Assembly: GCA_018266845.1 (NCBI GenBank)
Contig: JAFDZO010000037.1
Span: forward strand, 1-48,580
Reading direction: 5' to 3'
DNA: 48,580 nt
DNA from: Bacteroidota bacterium
GTDB lineage: Bacteria > Bacteroidota > Ignavibacteria > Tepidaquicellales > Tepidaquicellaceae
Every line of letters begins with the position of its first letter. The first letter of the stretch is position 1. Made by a program: the position numbers and the translations under genes. The notes beneath the pieces were generated by a model. It was given only the letters and a program-made list of their open reading frames with translations, was not told where the DNA came from and searched no databases. This document shows positions 33,136-41,106 of this stretch, in pieces.

Positions 33136-34596
33136 ATGCTGCCCCTTCCTACAGTTGAAATATTAAAAAAGTTAAACTCTGCCGAATTGAAACGATTCGG
33201 TGATTTTGTGAAATCGCCTTACTTTAATTCCATATCTGCGCTGGAAATAATTTATGATGCTGTATCAAAATCGTATCCCGACTTTGAAGCGCAGATTTTT
33301 TCTTTTGAAAAAATGTCGAAGAAAATTTTCGGAAAAGGTGAGATAAAAGAAAAGAGGGTAAAAAATCTATATGCCGATTTCGGAAATCTGCTCAGAAAAT
33401 TTTTAGGGCAGGAAGAACTGATTAAAAAAGCTCATGAGATGGATATCTTCATTGCAGAAGGATTATCGAATAAAGGTCTGCCGGAAGAAGCAAATAAATT
33501 TATAAACAAAAGTCTTGAGCAGAACGATAACGGCTATCTTACCGATGACAGAAGATTTGAATACCGCAACAGAATGAAGGCGCAGAAAGGACTGAACTTA
33601 AGCGGAATGGGCAGAGAGCATTTTGCATCTATCCTTAAAATTATAGAAGAAATTACTGAAGCAAAAATTGTGAACTTCCTCCGCGACGTTTATGCAGGAG
33701 GAAATGCAGAGTATTTACGAAACGACGTTTACGGCAACGAGCCGAAAAAAAATATGAATGCCGGACTTCTCCTTTCATTAGATACAGATAAATTTCTTGA
33801 TTATCTGAAAGCGATGAACAGCCAATATTATTCTTACTTAAAAATTTTCTACCTGCTTTTTTATCATACGGTTTACGATATAAACCGTGAGCAGTTTTAC
33901 GAGTTGAAGAAATTAATTTTTGAAAATATTCACGGCATAGAAAAATGGGAGGCATATAATATTCTTTTGAGATTAAATGAAATCATCAATTTCAAAATGG
34001 TTCCAATGGATAGCTCTTATACTAATGAAATTATGGAAACGGGAAAGCTGTTCACTGAGCTGAAAATTTTTCCTGACCATGCGCACTATCCGCTGCATGC
34101 AGGATTTTTCAGAGATGTCTTTACATCGGTTTTAAATTTAAAAGAATACGACTGGGCGGAAAAATTTGTTAATGAGTACAGTCAATACCTTATCAAAGAT
34201 TTGCAGGATGAAGAACTGAACTATTGCAGCGGAGTACTGAATTTTATCAGAGGAAGATATGAGACATCGCTTGATTTTTTCAGCAAGGTAAAGCCGGCAA
34301 AAATTCTTGTGAATATAAACGTGCGCTTTTATTACATAATGAATTACATAGAGCTGAAAGCTTACGAAAGCGCCCGCTCGGCAATACATGCCTTCAAGCA
34401 GTTTTATAAAGACAACGAAGAGATTCCGAAAATAAAATACACGTTGATACCCGATGCCTTAAAATATCTTACGGAAATAATCAGATGTGAAGAAGAAGGA
34501 AAGAAGTTCGATGAGTTTTTGCATAAAGAAGCCAATGACGGCAGAAGCTATTTTCAGAGGAGTTATATATTGGAGAAGATAGAAAAGATGAGATAG
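33136..34596 (+). CDS. Conserved-type helical cytoplasmic protein, unknown
   Basis: 486 residues, no signal peptide or membrane segment, almost entirely alpha-helical and rich in Lys, Glu, Tyr and Phe. The opening LKKLNSAELKRFGDFVKSPYFNS is characteristic of a group of unnamed proteins in Ignavibacteria and other Bacteroidota relatives. Later helices (for example about 375-450, FIRGRYETSLDFFSKVKPAK and YIELKAYESARSAIHAFKQF) look like TPR-type helical hairpins, suggesting a scaffold or protein-binding role. It stands alone and faces the arylsulfotransferase gene. Confidence 0.7.
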   Translation: MLPLPTVEILKKLNSAELKRFGDFVKSPYFNSISALEIIYDAVSKSYPDFEAQIFSFEKMSKKIFGKGEIKEKRVKNLYADFGNLLRKFLGQEELIKKAHEMDIFIAEGLSNKGLPEEANKFINKSLEQNDNGYLTDDRRFEYRNRMKAQKGLNLSGMGREHFASILKIIEEITEAKIVNFLRDVYAGGNAEYLRNDVYGNEPKKNMNAGLLLSLDTDKFLDYLKAMNSQYYSYLKIFYLLFYHTVYDINREQFYELKKLIFENIHGIEKWEAYNILLRLNEIINFKMVPMDSSYTNEIMETGKLFTELKIFPDHAHYPLHAGFFRDVFTSVLNLKEYDWAEKFVNEYSQYLIKDLQDEELNYCSGVLNFIRGRYETSLDFFSKVKPAKILVNINVRFYYIMNYIELKAYESARSAIHAFKQFYKDNEEIPKIKYTLIPDALKYLTEIIRCEEEGKKFDEFLHKEANDGRSYFQRSYILEKIEKMR

Positions 34597-34631
34597 TTTT
34601 AAGTTGTTAGTTACCAGTTGACGTAAAATTA

Positions 34632-34668
34632 TATTAAAAATCCGGCAATAAGTAACTACTACCGGATT
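34632..34668 (-). terminator. Terminator on the minus strand between convergent genes
   Basis: AATCCGG (34639-34645) pairs with CCGGATT (34662-34668). On the minus strand the hairpin is followed by a T-run, so it would end the gene at 34700. Confidence 0.6.
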
Positions 34669-34699
34669 CAATCAAAAGTAAGAAACTGAAAACTGGCAA

Positions 34700-36415
34700 C
34701 TACTTCACTACCACCATCTTTTTAACATCGCTCAACTTATCTATGGTCAATTTATAAAAATAAACACCGCTTGATAAATTCGTAGAGTTAAACTCCACAT
34801 TGTAGTACCCGGCTATTTTAACCTGATTTACTAACGTAAATATTTCTTTTCCTCTAATGTCAAAAATCTTCAATGATACAAATCCGTTGACAGGCAGCCT
34901 GTAACTTATCACTGTTAGCGGATTAAACGGGTTTGGGAAATTTTGCTTAAGCAAAAAACTATTTGCAATATTTATCCCTTCTTCATTTATTCCTACATGA
35001 TAGAGTTCAATAAAACTTCCGGGTGTTAAATTTCTTCCTACTAATCCGGCATAGGTAGGAGAATATCTTTCAATCCTGAATTCCGAATTCATCGTTTCAA
35101 ATGGATGTGTCGGGTCATGTGGAATGCTGTCTCCCTGATATAATGGTCCGATATTGGTTACAGGATTTATATATTTCCAGACTGTTTGCCCGGCAGGATT
35201 GACCTCAAAAAATATCCCAAGTGTTCCATGGCAGATAAGAGTATTTCCATTCGGAAGCCTTTGCGCTCCGCAAATATCAGGCGCATAAAAAGATGTTGGA
35301 GGTGTAGCTGTGAATGTCCAGTTGGCAGCTGACGGACCAAATGCAGTTCCGGTTGTTCTTTGATAAAACCCGTTTGTATCAACCGGGGGAGCAAACTGGT
35401 CAACAGAAGAAAAATTTCTTCCTACTCCATTATTAAAAACCAGAATGTTTCCTGACCCGGGATAAGTTGAATCTATCCAAACAGCATCATGCTGCTCAAA
35501 TAATTTTTGATTGGATGCATTACCCAATCCATAACATTTCGGATTTCCCCATCTGTAAAGCAAATCCCCGCCTTTGCCATATCTTCCACCCGTATGTCCT
35601 GCTGCTTGCTGAGTTGTAGTCGAATGGTCAATTATCCAAACTTCGCTGTTGCCTCTTACACTCAGCATTATCTGATCAAACTTTGCATTGTAAGAAATTG
35701 AATTCATGTGATTCCAGAAACATGGCAATTGTCTCCCGTCGCCATCAGCATCAATAAGCTCAGGATGATTTGCCACTACTCCATAGTTTGATTTTGTTGA
35801 ATCATAATCCTGTATAAGATGGTCCCACACATGCCATTCCCATACAATCGTTCCTCCCGAAGGATATGTTGGTTGAACTTCAATTACATAATCGGGAAGC
35901 ATGTATCCTTTTGTAGTTATCTCTGGCTGATACTTTGAAGGATTAAATCCCGCTGCCAGAAGCTGCGCAAGAGTTTTCTTTTCAACAGCAAGCATAATTA
36001 TATTTCCATTGGGCAGTCTTTTTATATCATGATGCGAAGTATAAGTTGAAGAATAATAATTAAAGTACCACACAAGAGTATCTCCCCATGTATATTCTTC
36101 TATTCTTCCGCCTTCCCCTCCACCGGTACCCAGCTGACCTTGAACCATACAAGACCTTAGCAAATGACCATTAGGTAAAAGATAAACTGATTGCCCGGGA
36201 GGATATATGCTATTAGTCCATTTGTTTATAAGTCTTCCTTGATTATTTATTAGGTAAGTTGCAGTATATTGTTTCGGAGCAAATAAAGTGTACCCTTTGT
36301 AAGCATTAACTGTATCATTTATAAAAAGCCCCATAGTCTGAGCCTGTACAAAATAATTGTTAAAAGTTATTGATATAATTATTGTAAAATATAATTTATA
36401 AATTTTGTTATTCAT
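34700..36415 (-). CDS. Arylsulfotransferase (ASST)-like secreted enzyme with T9SS sorting domain
   Basis: 571 residues with a signal peptide ending near VQAQ (residue 26). The passenger is a beta-propeller of the arylsulfotransferase type: GYTLFAPKQYTATYLINNQG, HHDIKRLPNGNIIML (His128/129), FWNHMNSISYNAKFDQIMLS (His236), SVRGNSEVWIIDHS (Arg254) and LFEQHDAVW (His309). From memory of the E. coli enzyme (His252, His356, Arg374, His436), the spacing of the His-Arg pair is the same, 18 residues. It should move sulfate between phenolic groups without PAPS. The T9SS domain (NFPNPFNPLTVISYRLP) would place it outside the cell. It is 11 bases downstream of a SUMF1-fold gene in the same operon. Confidence 0.85.
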   Translation of the reverse strand: MNNKIYKLYFTIIISITFNNYFVQAQTMGLFINDTVNAYKGYTLFAPKQYTATYLINNQGRLINKWTNSIYPPGQSVYLLPNGHLLRSCMVQGQLGTGGGEGGRIEEYTWGDTLVWYFNYYSSTYTSHHDIKRLPNGNIIMLAVEKKTLAQLLAAGFNPSKYQPEITTKGYMLPDYVIEVQPTYPSGGTIVWEWHVWDHLIQDYDSTKSNYGVVANHPELIDADGDGRQLPCFWNHMNSISYNAKFDQIMLSVRGNSEVWIIDHSTTTQQAAGHTGGRYGKGGDLLYRWGNPKCYGLGNASNQKLFEQHDAVWIDSTYPGSGNILVFNNGVGRNFSSVDQFAPPVDTNGFYQRTTGTAFGPSAANWTFTATPPTSFYAPDICGAQRLPNGNTLICHGTLGIFFEVNPAGQTVWKYINPVTNIGPLYQGDSIPHDPTHPFETMNSEFRIERYSPTYAGLVGRNLTPGSFIELYHVGINEEGINIANSFLLKQNFPNPFNPLTVISYRLPVNGFVSLKIFDIRGKEIFTLVNQVKIAGYYNVEFNSTNLSSGVYFYKLTIDKLSDVKKMVVVK

Positions 36416-36426
36416 GATTAAGAACT

Positions 36427-37803
36427 TTACTTGTTAAAAATAATTTTAATACTTTTCTGCATTCTTTCGCTTACCAGTACAACAAAATAAATTCCGCTGC
36501 TCAATCCGGTCCCTTGATAGGTATAACTGTATTTTCCGGTATTCATTTCTTCATCAATTAGTGTTTCTATTTTCTTTCCGGTTAAATCGTAAATAGAAAT
36601 ATTTACATTTCCTTTTTTTGAAATAGTAAAAGAAAATTTAGTACCTGGGTTAAATGGATTAGGATAATTCTGATACAATTCTGAATTTTCCACTAATGCA
36701 TTATTTTCTATCACTCCGATTGAAGAAGGGTTTACATTTCTGGCAACGCGAAAGCTAACATGATACCACGCATGGTTCGGGTCTTGCGGTCCTCTGTAAT
36801 ATGAAGGATTTCTATTAGCAACTCTTGAGTGCCCCCACTGACCATTGTACCAATTACCTCCGCGCATTCCACGATATTGTTTACCGTCAGGCATGACAGT
36901 TCCGCTCGTTGGTCCTTTAGGGTTATTTATCGGACTAACACTGTAATAATTTTGTCCGTACCAGTCATTTATAAACTCCCATGTATTGCCTGCCATATCA
37001 AATAAGCCAAAAGCATTCATACCATTTGAAGTCTGATAAGACGAGGCTGAGCCGGGCCAGTTGTAAACAGATTTTAATTTCAATTGCCCGTCGTAAAATC
37101 CGACAGGAGTGGTATAAGGATACTGCCCGGATTCATACGGGTCGCCTGATGAGGGCCAGTTTGCAATTGTATAATTCGTTGAGTCATTTCCCCATGGAAA
37201 AATGTAATAAGGGTTGTATTGTCCCCCTCTTCCGGCATATTCCCACTCAGCTTCTGTAGGAAGACGGGCTCCGTTTTTAGTAAAGTCGCAGTTCCAAGTG
37301 CTAAGATTATAGCAAGGAATTAAACTCATCTGCGCGCTTAGCCAGTTGCAATATGCTGCTGCTCCATACCACATTACACCTACTACAGGATGAGCGGCAC
37401 GAAAATCAGCAATGTAAAATGCGCTTCCGTTCCATCCAATGCTAGAGTAAGATGTGTCCTGATATGTTAAGAAATAAATATTTGTATCGCCTACTGCATA
37501 AATTTTTTTGTTTCTTACCTCAATAAGATTTTGTGAAATTGCTGCGTTTAGGTAAAAACAATACTGCTGATTTGTAATTATGTATGTGCCGATGTAAAAT
37601 GAATCGAGATGCACCTGATGTATGGGAAGTTCATCACTCGGATGCTGCGGGTCAACATAACCGTGATGGTCTCCCATAGCAAAATCCCCTGCTCTTATAA
37701 GAGTAAACGAAGGTAAATTTGAATTTGGTTGTGAGTAAAGCAGAGAGGAAAAAAGAAGTGAAATGAAAATTATTACATTCAGGCAAAGTAGTTTTTTCAT
37801 CAT
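36427..37803 (-). CDS. SUMF1/FGE-fold protein with T9SS sorting domain
   Basis: About 458 residues from the ATG at 37803 (or 37800), chosen because GGAG lies six bases before it and a signal peptide (MKKLLCLNVIIFISLLFSSLLYSQ) begins there; the frame runs on to 37869 without such support. The fold is shown by GDFAMGDHHGYVDPQHPSDE, VGVMWYGAAAYCNWLSAQ, RLPTEAEWEYAGRGG, GLFDMAGNTWEF and YRGMRGGNWYN. In formylglycine-generating enzymes the stretch after RGGS carries two catalytic Cys; here it reads RGGNWYNGQWGHSRVANRN with none, so sulfatase activation is unlikely. The C-terminus is a T9SS domain (NYPNPFNPGTKFSFTI). Probably a binding protein or an enzyme of another kind. Confidence 0.85.
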   Translation of the reverse strand: MMKKLLCLNVIIFISLLFSSLLYSQPNSNLPSFTLIRAGDFAMGDHHGYVDPQHPSDELPIHQVHLDSFYIGTYIITNQQYCFYLNAAISQNLIEVRNKKIYAVGDTNIYFLTYQDTSYSSIGWNGSAFYIADFRAAHPVVGVMWYGAAAYCNWLSAQMSLIPCYNLSTWNCDFTKNGARLPTEAEWEYAGRGGQYNPYYIFPWGNDSTNYTIANWPSSGDPYESGQYPYTTPVGFYDGQLKLKSVYNWPGSASSYQTSNGMNAFGLFDMAGNTWEFINDWYGQNYYSVSPINNPKGPTSGTVMPDGKQYRGMRGGNWYNGQWGHSRVANRNPSYYRGPQDPNHAWYHVSFRVARNVNPSSIGVIENNALVENSELYQNYPNPFNPGTKFSFTISKKGNVNISIYDLTGKKIETLIDEEMNTGKYSYTYQGTGLSSGIYFVVLVSERMQKSIKIIFNK

Positions 37804-37989
37804 GAAATCTCCAAAATTAAATTCAGGATATACTGCTATTGTAAAAATACCAAGCCCTCTTACTTTCATTTAATTAGACGATGAATAAAATTAAATCTGG
37901 CACTTTGATATAAAAATAAAAAAATTATATTGTGTTGATAGATTACTCTTCTATGTTTAAATTCGCTTTACAACTAAAAAGACCTGTAT

Positions 37990-38544
37990 TTGTTTTCAGA
38001 AGAATCTGCAATATTAGATAAGATAAAAAGCGGAGATAAAAAAGCTTTTGAGGAACTTATTGACACTCATCAAAAACCTGTCATAAATATCTGCTACCGG
38101 TTTTTATTAAATAAAGAAGATGCCGAAGATATTGCGCAGGATGTTTTTATCGAGATTTATTATTCAATAAAAAATTTTAGGTCGGAAGCAAAATTGAGCA
38201 CATGGATTTACAGGATAGCTGTTTCCAAATGCCTGGATGAAATAAAGAAAAGAAACCGGATAAAAAGAATTACTTCCGCAGGTAAAATTTTTAATCTGGA
38301 AGATTTCATAGGCAAGTTATCAGGGTACGAGAATGCCGATAAAAAGATTGAGGAGGATGAGGATTTACAGAAAATCTATAAAGCGCTGAACAAGCTTCCC
38401 GAAAATCAAAGAATAGCGTTAACATTAAGCAAGATAGAATCGTTTTCTAATAAAGAAGCAGCAGAAATTATGGAAACATCTTTGACCTCTATTGATTCAT
38501 TAATCTACAGAGCAAAACAAAATCTTAAAAAAATTTTAAAATAA
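37990..38544 (+). CDS. ECF (extracytoplasmic function) RNA polymerase sigma factor
   Basis: 184 residues. Region 2 shows AFEELIDTHQKPVINICYRF, then DAEDIAQDVFIEIYYSIKNF and STWIYRIAVSKCLDEIKKR. Region 4 shows LPENQRIALTLSKIESFSNK and IMETSLTSIDSLIYRAKQNL. The start is TTG at 37990, because no ATG is in frame upstream of the conserved part. It is first in an eight-gene operon and is followed by a probable anti-sigma factor and a periplasmic sensor, so its activity is probably held down at the membrane until an envelope signal arrives. It may well control its own operon. Confidence 0.95.
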   Translation: MFSEESAILDKIKSGDKKAFEELIDTHQKPVINICYRFLLNKEDAEDIAQDVFIEIYYSIKNFRSEAKLSTWIYRIAVSKCLDEIKKRNRIKRITSAGKIFNLEDFIGKLSGYENADKKIEEDEDLQKIYKALNKLPENQRIALTLSKIESFSNKEAAEIMETSLTSIDSLIYRAKQNLKKILK

Positions 38545-38596
38545 ATTTTAACGCCAGATTTATAAAACTAAGTCGTCTAAATTAATCTGAACCTAT

Positions 38597-38881
38597 ATGG
38601 AAAAAGAAAAAAATATTCTTGACGTTTTTGAAGAGTTAAAACCAATTAAGCCAAAAGAAAGCTGGAAAACAGACTTATTGGAAAAATTGGAAATCTCGAA
38701 AGAGAAAAGAAGCAGAACCGGTAATTTTAATTTTACCTACCTTGCAATAATTATTTTAATTGCGCTGAACTTTCTTTTTTACTTTGAATACTCAAAGAGT
38801 AATTCAAAAATTTCAGAGGTTGACGAACTAAAAGAAATTGAATCTGAATTCCTGATTAAATCAAGTTCTTCAAATTATTAA
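38597..38881 (+). CDS. Probable small anti-sigma factor, one transmembrane helix
   Basis: 94 residues. A charged N-terminal segment of about 45 residues (MEKEKNILDVFEELKPIKPK...) is followed by one helix (about 48-64, YLAIIILIALNFLFYF) and a short outer tail. Length and shape match CnrY/NccY, the one-helix anti-sigma factors of metal-resistance systems, with the N-terminal part in the cytoplasm. No sequence family is recognised, so the call rests on position between the sigma factor and the sensor (52 and 4 bases away) and on topology. Confidence 0.65.
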   Translation: MEKEKNILDVFEELKPIKPKESWKTDLLEKLEISKEKRSRTGNFNFTYLAIIILIALNFLFYFEYSKSNSKISEVDELKEIESEFLIKSSSSNY

Positions 38882-38885
38882 AGCT

Positions 38886-39371
38886 ATGGATATTTTTTCA
38901 AAATCAAAGTACCAGGCGAGGATAATTTTTATCCTGCTTGCTATAAATGTTTTCACAATTGTATTCTGGGGCATACAACTAAAAGCCTCTGATGAAGATA
39001 CAAAACCAAGAAGAGATGCTAAAGATGCAATGCATATAATAAAAAACAAGCTCAATCTGACATCTCAGCAGGAAGAAAAATTTGCGCTTATAAGAGAAGA
39101 TTTTTTTAAAAAAGAGCAGACACTAAGCACGCTGATTAAGCAGCAAAGAGACTCAATGAATACGATAATGTTTAATGAAAAAACAGACATGCAGATTGTA
39201 AAAGACATTGCAAAAAGAGTTGCTGATAATGGTTACAAAATGGAGCTTTACAGAATTGAACAGTCTCAACAGTTGAAAGAAATATGCACTCCCGAACAGT
39301 TGAAGAAATTCGAGGAGCTTGTAAGAGAAATAAAAGATTATTTTAAACCCGAAAAAAAGAAAAATAAATAA
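38886..39371 (+). CDS. Membrane-anchored CnrX/Spy/CpxP-like periplasmic sensor
   Basis: 161 residues. One N-terminal anchor helix (about 12-31) is followed by a four-helix periplasmic domain with LNLTSQQEEKFALIREDFFK and later CTPEQLKKFEELVREIKDYF, the two LTxxQ-type elements of the Spy/CpxP/CnrX superfamily. In CnrYXH systems the X subunit binds Ni or Co and makes the anti-sigma factor let go. Here the His residues I recall as CnrX metal ligands seem absent (the helix has MHIIKNKLNL), so the signal may not be Ni/Co and may be misfolded protein or another ligand. Confidence 0.8.
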   Translation: MDIFSKSKYQARIIFILLAINVFTIVFWGIQLKASDEDTKPRRDAKDAMHIIKNKLNLTSQQEEKFALIREDFFKKEQTLSTLIKQQRDSMNTIMFNEKTDMQIVKDIAKRVADNGYKMELYRIEQSQQLKEICTPEQLKKFEELVREIKDYFKPEKKKNK

Positions 39372-39378
39372 CCCCAAT

Positions 39379-41091
39379 TTGAAGCTAGTAAAAAGAGTTT
39401 TATTGCTTTGCTTTATTGCTATGTGCTGCACTCATATTTATGGCAAAGCATTATTTATAGATACGAATACATTTGTATCAAATCAGGTCTTAAGCAGACC
39501 CACTAATCAGTCAATCACGTTAAGTATTGTTCCTAAAAAAGCTCTGCATGTTTATTTTGAGTACGGAACTACTCCATTTGTTTATACAAACTCAACGGAT
39601 ATAAAAACATCGCAGGTTAATGTTCCTTTACGATTCTTGATAAGCGGCTTATCATCAAATACCCGCTACTATTACAGAATAAAATATAAAGAAATCAGTG
39701 CATCACAATTTACCGCAGGCGACCAATGCACTTTTATCACTCAAAGACCAAGAGGAAGCAGCTTTAAATTTAATTTAACGTCTGACTCACATCTTTATGA
39801 TAAAAAAGGAATAGCAAAAATGATGAACATAACTTTAGATAATATATTAAATGATAATCCTGATTTTGTTATGGAAATGGGAGATACTTTTGGCGATGAC
39901 AGAAATCCCCCTTTAATAAATCAGCAGACAATGATGCAGCTTCATTATAACTTCCTGCCATACATTGGAAGAATCGCTCATTCAAGCCCGTTTTATTTTT
40001 GTCTTGGAAATCATGAAGCCGAGTGCGGTTATTATCTTAATCAAACACCTCCTGAAAATCTTGCAGTGTGGGGTTCGCTTGCGCGAAAATATTATTATGC
40101 TAATCCTTATCCAGACGGATTTTATACGGGCAATAACGAAGTCGAGCAGTACGGAATCGGACAGCCGGAAAATTATTATGCGTGGGAATGGGGTGATGCG
40201 CTCTTTGTAGTGCTGGATGTTTACAGATACGCAACTGCAGACCCGAGTCCCGGCTTGTGGGATTGGACAATAGGAGCTGCTCAATATAACTGGTTTAAGC
40301 AGACTCTTGAAAACAGCAATGCAAAATACAAATTTGTTTTTGCTCATCATGTAAGAGGTTACGGAAGAGGCGCAAAAATTATGGTGAAAAATTTTGAATG
40401 GGGCGGTTACGAAAATAATGGAACAACATGGGGATTCACAACCAATAGACCCGGCTGGGCTGCGCCTATTCATCAGCTTATGGTGCAAAACAAAGTAAGC
40501 GTTTTCTTTCAAGGGCATGACCACCTTTTTGCGAAAGAAACCGTAGATGGATTAGTATATCAGGAAGTTCCTATGCCGAGCGATTCCTCTTATACCATAG
40601 GTTATCTTGCAAATGCAGACGCTTACACAGATGTTAAACTAACGGGTACCGGACATATTCGCGTAACCGTAAATCCAAATAATGCAGTGGTAGATTATGT
40701 GAAAGCATATCTTCCTACAGATACAAATTCTTCGCAGCATAATGGAGAAATTGGTTATTCATATTCTGTCAGCCCAAACGTAGGTATAAATGGGTTGGGT
40801 ACTTACTTACCTTCGCAAGCTGAATTATATCAAAATTATCCCAACCCTTTTAATCCATCAACAAAAATTAACTATAAAATTTCAAAGCAGGGTTTTGTTT
40901 CACTCAAGTTGTATAATTCTTCAGGACAAGAGATTGCAGTTTTAGTAAACGAAAATAAAACCGCAGGTAATTATACAGCTGATTTTTCCACTGAAAACTC
41001 CGGTTTAAAAAATCTGCCATCAGGAATTTATTATTTTCAATTACAAACCGGCGGAATAACATTAACAAAAAAAGCTGTCCTGCTAAAATAA
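39379..41091 (+). CDS. Secreted metallophosphoesterase (purple acid phosphatase-like) with T9SS domain, copy 1
   Basis: 570 residues. It starts at TTG 39379, giving an intact signal peptide (MKLVKRVLLLCFIAMCCTHIYGK). An N-terminal fibronectin-like domain (about 35-122, VLSRPTNQSITLSIVPKKAL, SGLSSNTRYYYRIKY) resembles that of purple acid phosphatases. The calcineurin-like core has all metal motifs: DSH (Asp136, His138), GD (Asp169), GNHE (Asn211, His212), AHH (323-324) and GHDH (His380, His382). A T9SS domain ends it (NYPNPFNPSTKINYKI). It would hydrolyse phosphate esters outside the cell. Seven bases after the sensor gene; tandem paralogue at 41107. Confidence 0.92.
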   Translation: MKLVKRVLLLCFIAMCCTHIYGKALFIDTNTFVSNQVLSRPTNQSITLSIVPKKALHVYFEYGTTPFVYTNSTDIKTSQVNVPLRFLISGLSSNTRYYYRIKYKEISASQFTAGDQCTFITQRPRGSSFKFNLTSDSHLYDKKGIAKMMNITLDNILNDNPDFVMEMGDTFGDDRNPPLINQQTMMQLHYNFLPYIGRIAHSSPFYFCLGNHEAECGYYLNQTPPENLAVWGSLARKYYYANPYPDGFYTGNNEVEQYGIGQPENYYAWEWGDALFVVLDVYRYATADPSPGLWDWTIGAAQYNWFKQTLENSNAKYKFVFAHHVRGYGRGAKIMVKNFEWGGYENNGTTWGFTTNRPGWAAPIHQLMVQNKVSVFFQGHDHLFAKETVDGLVYQEVPMPSDSSYTIGYLANADAYTDVKLTGTGHIRVTVNPNNAVVDYVKAYLPTDTNSSQHNGEIGYSYSVSPNVGINGLGTYLPSQAELYQNYPNPFNPSTKINYKISKQGFVSLKLYNSSGQEIAVLVNENKTAGNYTADFSTENSGLKNLPSGIYYFQLQTGGITLTKKAVLLK

Positions 41092-41106
41092 AACTAACAT
41101 ATTAGA

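Noticed and set aside
36427..37803. Active formylglycine-generating enzyme
   Set aside because: The catalytic Cys pair is absent although the fold signatures are present.
39982..40524. 180-residue minus-strand frame
   Set aside because: Antisense to the metallophosphoesterase core, whose motifs are intact; a shadow of that gene.
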